Assembly (NCBI GenBank): GCA_965261645.1
Contig: CBDHDJ010000004.1
Coordinates: 1,364,001 to 1,428,000, forward strand
Reading direction: 5' to 3'
DNA from: CBDHDJ01 sp965261645
Lineage (GTDB): Bacteria > Pseudomonadota > Alphaproteobacteria > SHVV01
Length of the DNA stretch: 64,000 nt
The notes beneath the pieces are model-generated. The model did not search any database and was not told the DNA's origin. It was given only the letters and a program-made list of their open reading frames with translations. Below, one piece after another: positions 60,289 to 64,000 of the stretch. The first letter of the stretch is position 1; each line of letters starts with the position of its first letter. A program made the translations under genes and the position numbers.

Positions 60289-61053
60289 TCAGATACGCCA
60301 GCCCGAATGCAGCGCGGCGATGCCGCCGGACAGGTTGCGGTAGCTCACCTCGGCAAGCCCCGCCTCGCGGATCACGGCGGCGAAGGCGTCCTGGTCGGGA
60401 AAGTGGCGAATGCTCTTGACGAGGTACTCGTAAGCCTCGCGCCGGCCCGTCACCATCCCGCCGACCAGAGGCAGGATGGCGAAGGAGTAACGCTCGTACA
60501 GCTGCTCCAGGCCGGGAAGAACCGTGCGGCTGAATTCGAGGCAAAGGAAGCGGCCGCCGGGCTTGAGAACGCGACGCGCCTCGGCGAGCGCCCCTTCGAT
60601 GTGAGTCACGTTGCGGATGCCGAAGGCGATGGTGAAGGCATCGAAGCAGGCATCGCCGAGCGGGAGCGCCTCCGCATCGCCGCACACCCAGTCGAGCCCT
60701 TGCAAAATCCCGCGATCGAGCGCGCGGTCCCGGCCGATGTCCAGCATCGCCTCGTTGATGTCGACGACAGTCACGCCGCCGCTTCCGCCCGCCTTGCCGG
60801 CGACACGATCGAGAAACCGGAACGCGATGTCCCCCGTGCCGCCCGCCACGTCCACGAGCGTCATGCCGGGGCGCGGCCTGAGCCAATCCATCATGGCCTT
60901 GCGCCACAGCCGGTGCACACCGAACGACATGAGGTCGTTCATCAGGTCATAGCGCTCGGCGACGCCCTCGAACACATCGCGCACGAGTCCGGCTTTCTCG
61001 GCGGCCTCGACGATGCGATCGCCGAACAAGGTTTCGCGCTCCTTTACGTCCAT
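60289..61053 (-). CDS. ubiE: Demethylmenaquinone/2-polyprenyl-1,4-benzoquinol methyltransferase UbiE
   Basis: This SAM-dependent C-methyltransferase acts in ubiquinone synthesis. The 254-residue protein has VAERYDLMNDLMSFGVHRLW, SAM-binding VDVAGGTGDIAFRFLD, the signature AFGIRNVTHIEGALAEARRV and LEFSRT. ATG 61053 is chosen; an in-frame ATG four codons upstream is possible. It is transcribed divergently from mutM, whose start is 47 bp away, so the two share a small promoter region. Confidence 0.95.
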   Translation of the reverse strand: MDVKERETLFGDRIVEAAEKAGLVRDVFEGVAERYDLMNDLMSFGVHRLWRKAMMDWLRPRPGMTLVDVAGGTGDIAFRFLDRVAGKAGGSGGVTVVDINEAMLDIGRDRALDRGILQGLDWVCGDAEALPLGDACFDAFTIAFGIRNVTHIEGALAEARRVLKPGGRFLCLEFSRTVLPGLEQLYERYSFAILPLVGGMVTGRREAYEYLVKSIRHFPDQDAFAAVIREAGLAEVSYRNLSGGIAALHSGWRI

Positions 61054-61099
61054 GGCGGCGACCATAGCCCAGCGCCTGGGATCGCGCTAGGTTGGCGCT

Positions 61100-61924
61100 A
61101 TGCCTGAGTTGCCGGAAGTCGAGACGATCTGCCGCGGCCTGCGCCCGGCGCTCGTCGGTCATCGGCTGGTCCGGGTGGTGCAGCGCCGCCCCGATCTCCG
61201 GATTCCCCTGCCCAACGATTTCGTGCCCCGGTTGGAGGGGCGCCGGGTCGAGCGCATCGGGCGCCGCGGCAAGTATATTCTCGCCTCGCTCGACGACGGC
61301 TCGGTGCTGATCGTGCATCTCGGCATGTCGGGGCGGTTGCTAATCGCGCCCGGCCCCGCGCCGCCTCCGGGACCGCATGATCACGTCATCCTGGAGACCG
61401 ATGACGGCGTGATCGTCACCTACAACGACGCGCGCCGTTTCGGCCTCATGACGCTCGCCGATGAAACCGGCCTGGAGTCCCACAAGCTGCTCTGTCATCT
61501 CGGCCCCGACCCCCTATCCGCCACGTTCGCCGGCGCGTGGTTGTCGGCTGCGCTCAAGGGCCGCCGCACGCCGATCAAGGCGGCGCTGTTGGATCAACAG
61601 GTGATCGCCGGGCTCGGCAATATCTACGCCTGCGAGGCCCTGTTTCGGGCGCGTATCTCGCCGCGTCGTCTGGCGGCCTCGGTGGCGGGCCGGCGCGCGG
61701 AGCGGCTGGCGCCGGCCATCCGCGAGGTTCTCATTGATGCGATCGAGGCCGGTGGCTCCTCGCTCCGCGACTACGTCCAGGCCTCCGGCGAGCTTGGCTA
61801 TTTTCAGCATCGCTTCGCCGTCTATGGCCGCGCGGGCGAGCCCTGCCCGACGTGCGGCCAGGCCATTCGGCGCCTGGTGCAGGGCGGGCGCTCGAGTTTC
61901 TATTGCCCGACATGCCAACGCTGA
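61100..61924 (+). CDS. mutM: Formamidopyrimidine-DNA glycosylase
   Basis: This bifunctional glycosylase/AP lyase removes 8-oxoguanine. The N-terminal catalytic PELPEVETICRGL (nucleophile Pro after Met removal), RRGKYIL with the conserved Lys, the H2TH region DQQVIAGLGNIYACEALFRA and the C-terminal zinc finger CPTCGQAI...CPTC are all present in 274 residues. Its position opposite ubiE near rpsT is conserved in alphaproteobacteria. Confidence 0.96.
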   Translation: MPELPEVETICRGLRPALVGHRLVRVVQRRPDLRIPLPNDFVPRLEGRRVERIGRRGKYILASLDDGSVLIVHLGMSGRLLIAPGPAPPPGPHDHVILETDDGVIVTYNDARRFGLMTLADETGLESHKLLCHLGPDPLSATFAGAWLSAALKGRRTPIKAALLDQQVIAGLGNIYACEALFRARISPRRLAASVAGRRAERLAPAIREVLIDAIEAGGSSLRDYVQASGELGYFQHRFAVYGRAGEPCPTCGQAIRRLVQGGRSSFYCPTCQR

Positions 61925-61979
61925 TCCCGCCCGCGATGGCGGCGCCGCTCCGCACGACGGGGCTGTGTTAGGTTGGGCT

Positions 61980-62354
61980 ATGGAACCGCGCAGAATTCCT
62001 CGCCTCGCGGTGGGTGTGGTTGTCGCGCTGATCCTCACCGCCTGGGTGGTCGCCCGCGCCGGTGAGGAGGACTTCGTCGCCGGATTCGACGATCTTCCCC
62101 TCATGCCCGGTTTCGCAGAGGACCCGGGTCTCGGCGTCGTGTTCGACAAGCCGGAAGGGCGCATTGTCGAGGCCTTCGCCCGTGGCCGTCGGTCGGAGGC
62201 CGAAGCCGCCGCTTTCTATCGCGAGACCCTGCCGGAACTCGGCTGGAGCGCGGGCGAAGGACACAGCTATACCCGCGAGGACGAGGTGCTCACGCTGGAG
62301 TTCGAAACCACGGGCGGCTGGCTCACCATTCACTTTTCCATCTCGCCGCGTTAA
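61980..62354 (+). CDS. Small membrane-anchored or exported protein of unknown function
   Basis: This encodes 124 residues with an N-terminal hydrophobic helix (RLAVGVVVALILTAWVVARA) that is either a signal anchor or a signal peptide. A domain follows containing DLPLMPGFAEDPGLGVVFDK, AAAFYRETLPELGW and LTLEFETTGGWLTIHFSISP. Similar short proteins often lie between mutM and an enoyl-CoA hydratase gene in this group. The fold resembles small lipoprotein-like domains with FY...LP.LGW, but I cannot name a function. Confidence 0.75.
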   Translation: MEPRRIPRLAVGVVVALILTAWVVARAGEEDFVAGFDDLPLMPGFAEDPGLGVVFDKPEGRIVEAFARGRRSEAEAAAFYRETLPELGWSAGEGHSYTREDEVLTLEFETTGGWLTIHFSISPR

Positions 62355-62393
62355 CGGGCGGCCCGCGGCCGCCGCAGCAGGAGACTTGAGGTC

Positions 62394-63170
62394 ATGGCGT
62401 ACGAAAATATCCTCGTCGAGGCGCGGGCGGCGGTCGGGCTCATCACGCTGAACCGTCCCGAGGCCCTGAATGCCTTGAATTCGCCCCTGATGCGGGAGCT
62501 CAGCCGGGCGCTCGACGGCTTCGAGGCCGACGAGGCGGTCGGCGCCATCGTCCTCACCGGAAGCGAAAAGGCCTTCGCGGCCGGCGCCGACATCAAAGAA
62601 ATGGAGCCCAAGAGCTTCATGGACGTGTACCGGGAGGACTTCGTCACCGCCGAATGGGAGCGCCTCACCCGCTGCCGCAAGCCGGTGATCGCCGCGGTGG
62701 CCGGATTCGCGCTCGGCGGGGGGTGTGAGCTCGCGATGATGTGCGATTTCATCCTCGCAGCGGAGACGGCGAGGTTCGGCCAGCCCGAGATCACGCTCGG
62801 CATCATTCCCGGCGCCGGGGGGACCCAGCGGCTCACCCGCCTCGTCGGTAAATCCAAGGCCATGGAGATGTGCCTCACCGGCCGCATGATGGACGCAGAG
62901 GAGGCGGAACGGGCGGGCCTCGTCAGCCGGATCGTTCCGGCGGCCGAGCTGCTGGACGAGGCGGTCAGGGTGGCGAGCGCCATCGCCGATCTCTCCCGGC
63001 CCTCGGTCATGATGGCCAAGGAGGCGGTCAACCGGGCCTACGAAACGACCTTGGCGGAGGGGATTCGATTCGAACGCCGGCTGTTTCACGCGACTTTCGC
63101 GAGCGAGGATCAAAAGGAGGGGATGCGCGCCTTCGTCGAAAAGCGAAAGCCCGCCTTCACTCACCGCTGA
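62394..63170 (+). CDS. Enoyl-CoA hydratase
   Basis: This crotonase-fold enzyme hydrates trans-2-enoyl-CoA in fatty-acid beta-oxidation. The 258-residue protein contains the oxyanion-hole segments SEKAFAAGADIKEM and AGFALGGGCELAMMCDFILA, with the catalytic Glu residues in GGGCELAMMCD and PEITLGIIPGAGGTQRL. Its gene order, mutM-ech-rpsT, is common in alphaproteobacteria. Short-chain specificity is inferred from overall similarity. Confidence 0.93.
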   Translation: MAYENILVEARAAVGLITLNRPEALNALNSPLMRELSRALDGFEADEAVGAIVLTGSEKAFAAGADIKEMEPKSFMDVYREDFVTAEWERLTRCRKPVIAAVAGFALGGGCELAMMCDFILAAETARFGQPEITLGIIPGAGGTQRLTRLVGKSKAMEMCLTGRMMDAEEAERAGLVSRIVPAAELLDEAVRVASAIADLSRPSVMMAKEAVNRAYETTLAEGIRFERRLFHATFASEDQKEGMRAFVEKRKPAFTHR

Positions 63171-63279
63171 GGTGCCGGTGGGGCTGATTCATTTGCCGGT
63201 TGACGGCGCGGGGCCTGGCAGCTATATCGCCGGGGCTCTCGGAGCATGCTCGGCTTTGGCCCCCATTGGTTAGACGACC

Positions 63280-63546
63280 ATGGCGCAACACAAATCAGCG
63301 CAGAAACGCATTCGCCGCACGGCGCGCCGCACCGAGGTCAACCGCGCACGGTTGAGCCGGTGCCGCACCTCGATCAAGAAGGTGGAGAGCGCGCTCGAGA
63401 GCGACAACAAAGAAGCGGCGTTGGCGGCGTTCAAGCAGATGGAGCCGGAGCTCATGCGCGGAGTCAACAAGGGCCTCTTCAAACGGAACACGGCCAGCCG
63501 CAAAATCTCCCGCCTGTCGGCCCGCATTAAGGCCCTGTCGACCTGA
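63280..63546 (+). CDS. rpsT: 30S ribosomal protein S20
   Basis: This 88-residue, strongly basic protein binds 16S rRNA. Family sequence: AQHKSAQKRIRRTARRTEVN at the start, RCRTSIKKVESALE in the middle and GLFKRNTASRKISRLSARIK at the end. A strong terminator follows 34 bp after the stop, so it is probably a single-gene unit. Confidence 0.97.
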   Translation: MAQHKSAQKRIRRTARRTEVNRARLSRCRTSIKKVESALESDNKEAALAAFKQMEPELMRGVNKGLFKRNTASRKISRLSARIKALST

Positions 63547-63579
63547 CCGGCGAAGGGCCCCTCGAGGCCCTCGGTCGGA

Positions 63580-63600
63580 CGCGCCGCGAGGCGCGTTTTT
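63580..63600 (+). terminator. Intrinsic terminator after rpsT
   Basis: CGCGCC-GCGA-GGCGCG is followed by TTTTT. The stem is perfect and the GCGA tetraloop stabilising. Confidence 0.88.
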
Positions 63601-63937
63601 CATTTTCACTGAGGCAGCCAGATGTGGTGGTGGGGTGTGCGCCATCCACAAACGCACCCATTTTCTTTGAGCGTTCTCTTTTCAGTCCCGTTGCATCGGA
63701 TCATCTGTCGCATTATTCTGCTTGGCGAGGGGCAGAACGACCTTCAGCAAGTCATTTGCTAGTAAAAAACTGTTAAGTTAGTTTGGACGGCGGCCTATAC
63801 GGCGGCCGTGGCAGGGGAGTTTGCTGGAATGTAGGTAATAAGTTAGTAGTCCTCGGCGACTCAGCGGTTATTTTCTCCAAATAACAAATAAAAAGCCGGC
63901 TCACGGGCCGGTATCCAGGTAGCAGGGGGGCGAGCGA
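63601..63937. other. AT-richer intergenic region with an inverted repeat and a minus-strand terminator-like hairpin
   Basis: No gene is seen. GTTATTT-TCTCC-AAATAAC is a perfect 7-bp inverted repeat at 63867-63885. Just after it, GCCGG...CCGGT preceded by AAAAA (63891-63912) reads on the minus strand as a hairpin with T-run. Two GTTAGT/AAGTTAG motifs lie near 63775 and 63840. In many alphaproteobacteria dnaA follows rpsT, but I find no convincing DnaA boxes here. Confidence 0.5.
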
Positions 63938-64000
63938 ATGAGTCGCCATTCGAACGACGCGGCGATTACGAGCGCCTGTATTACCGCAATACTTTCCAGT
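63938..64000 (+). CDS. Start of an unidentified gene cut by the right edge
   Basis: ATG 63938 is preceded by AGGGGGGCGAGCGA and opens a frame of 21 codons (SRHSNDAAITSACITAILSS) to the end of the window without a stop. The sequence does not resemble the N-terminus of DnaA. Too little is present to assign a family. Confidence 0.4.
   Translation, partial: MSRHSNDAAITSACITAILSS

Noticed and set aside
63601..63937. Chromosomal origin with DnaA boxes
   Set aside because: Only a poor partial match (CCATCCACA near 63645) was seen and no clustered TTATCCACA-like sites.
1..64000. CRISPR arrays, tRNA or rRNA genes
   Set aside because: No regularly spaced direct repeats with unique spacers, and no tRNA- or rRNA-like sequence was recognised on either strand while reading; short tRNAs could still be missed without a covariance search.

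Overview
The window comes from a GC-rich alphaproteobacterial chromosome. The right half carries a conserved core gene set in alphaproteobacterial order: metK-trmB, then rimP-nusA-ylxR-infB-rbfA-truB-rpsO-pnp, then irr-rubrerythrin, cysK-dut-coaBC-ubiB-ubiE, and mutM-ech-rpsT. Irr, ICE-like operator sequences and this gene order point to Alphaproteobacteria. A Rhodospirillales-like lineage is my inference, not something the sequence proves.

Bases 1-35150 are an accessory region dominated by mobile elements and debris. It opens with remnants of an IS4-type transposase in opposite orientations (285-437 and 3725-3815). Between them lie a truncated ABC-transporter ATPase, half of an integrase-type transposase, a decayed small protein and a membrane-anchored orphan. 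Next is a complete IS66-family element (4062-9650) with 24-bp perfect terminal repeats and an 8-bp target duplication. Its very long transposase is split by a group II intron (5970-7885) just after the first catalytic Asp motif, and it carries a DruA-like (DUF4338) passenger gene whose start overlaps the transposase stop. A two-gene NTPase operon follows (10117-15023): a small MNS/archaeal-type ATPase and a 1210-residue P-loop protein with 14 TPR units. This pair is the best candidate for an undescribed, possibly defence-related, system.

From 15 to 25 kb there are fragments of PAPS reductase, integrase, GlyA, IS3, IS21, a glycosyltransferase and a phage peptidase. Between them are a truncated secreted YWTD propeller protein, a HigBA-like module whose toxin has a nonsense codon, an IS21 copy and an O-antigen ligase. 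From 25 to 35 kb there are an IS1182-like element inserted in an EPS-type regulator gene, an IS1595 transposase, a cytochrome c, a second IS21 copy, and two IS1182-like copies meeting at one CTAA site. The region ends in an XRE regulator frameshifted by a 23-bp tandem duplication and an MBL-fold pseudogene with two frameshifts.

From about 36.4 kb the sequence is compact core genome. rimP through pnp forms the classical transcription-translation-RNA decay cluster. irr, rubrerythrin, a GlpC-like Fe-S protein and a DUF3501 protein form an apparent iron/peroxide-stress unit, with ICE-like boxes before irr and before rubrerythrin. A minus-strand block couples sulfur handling (DsrE-like, MoeB/ThiF-like, cysK, an Rrf2 regulator) to dut and coaBC. 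ubiE and ubiB diverge from mutM. The window ends after rpsT in an AT-richer intergenic region with a perfect inverted repeat and the start of an unidentified gene.
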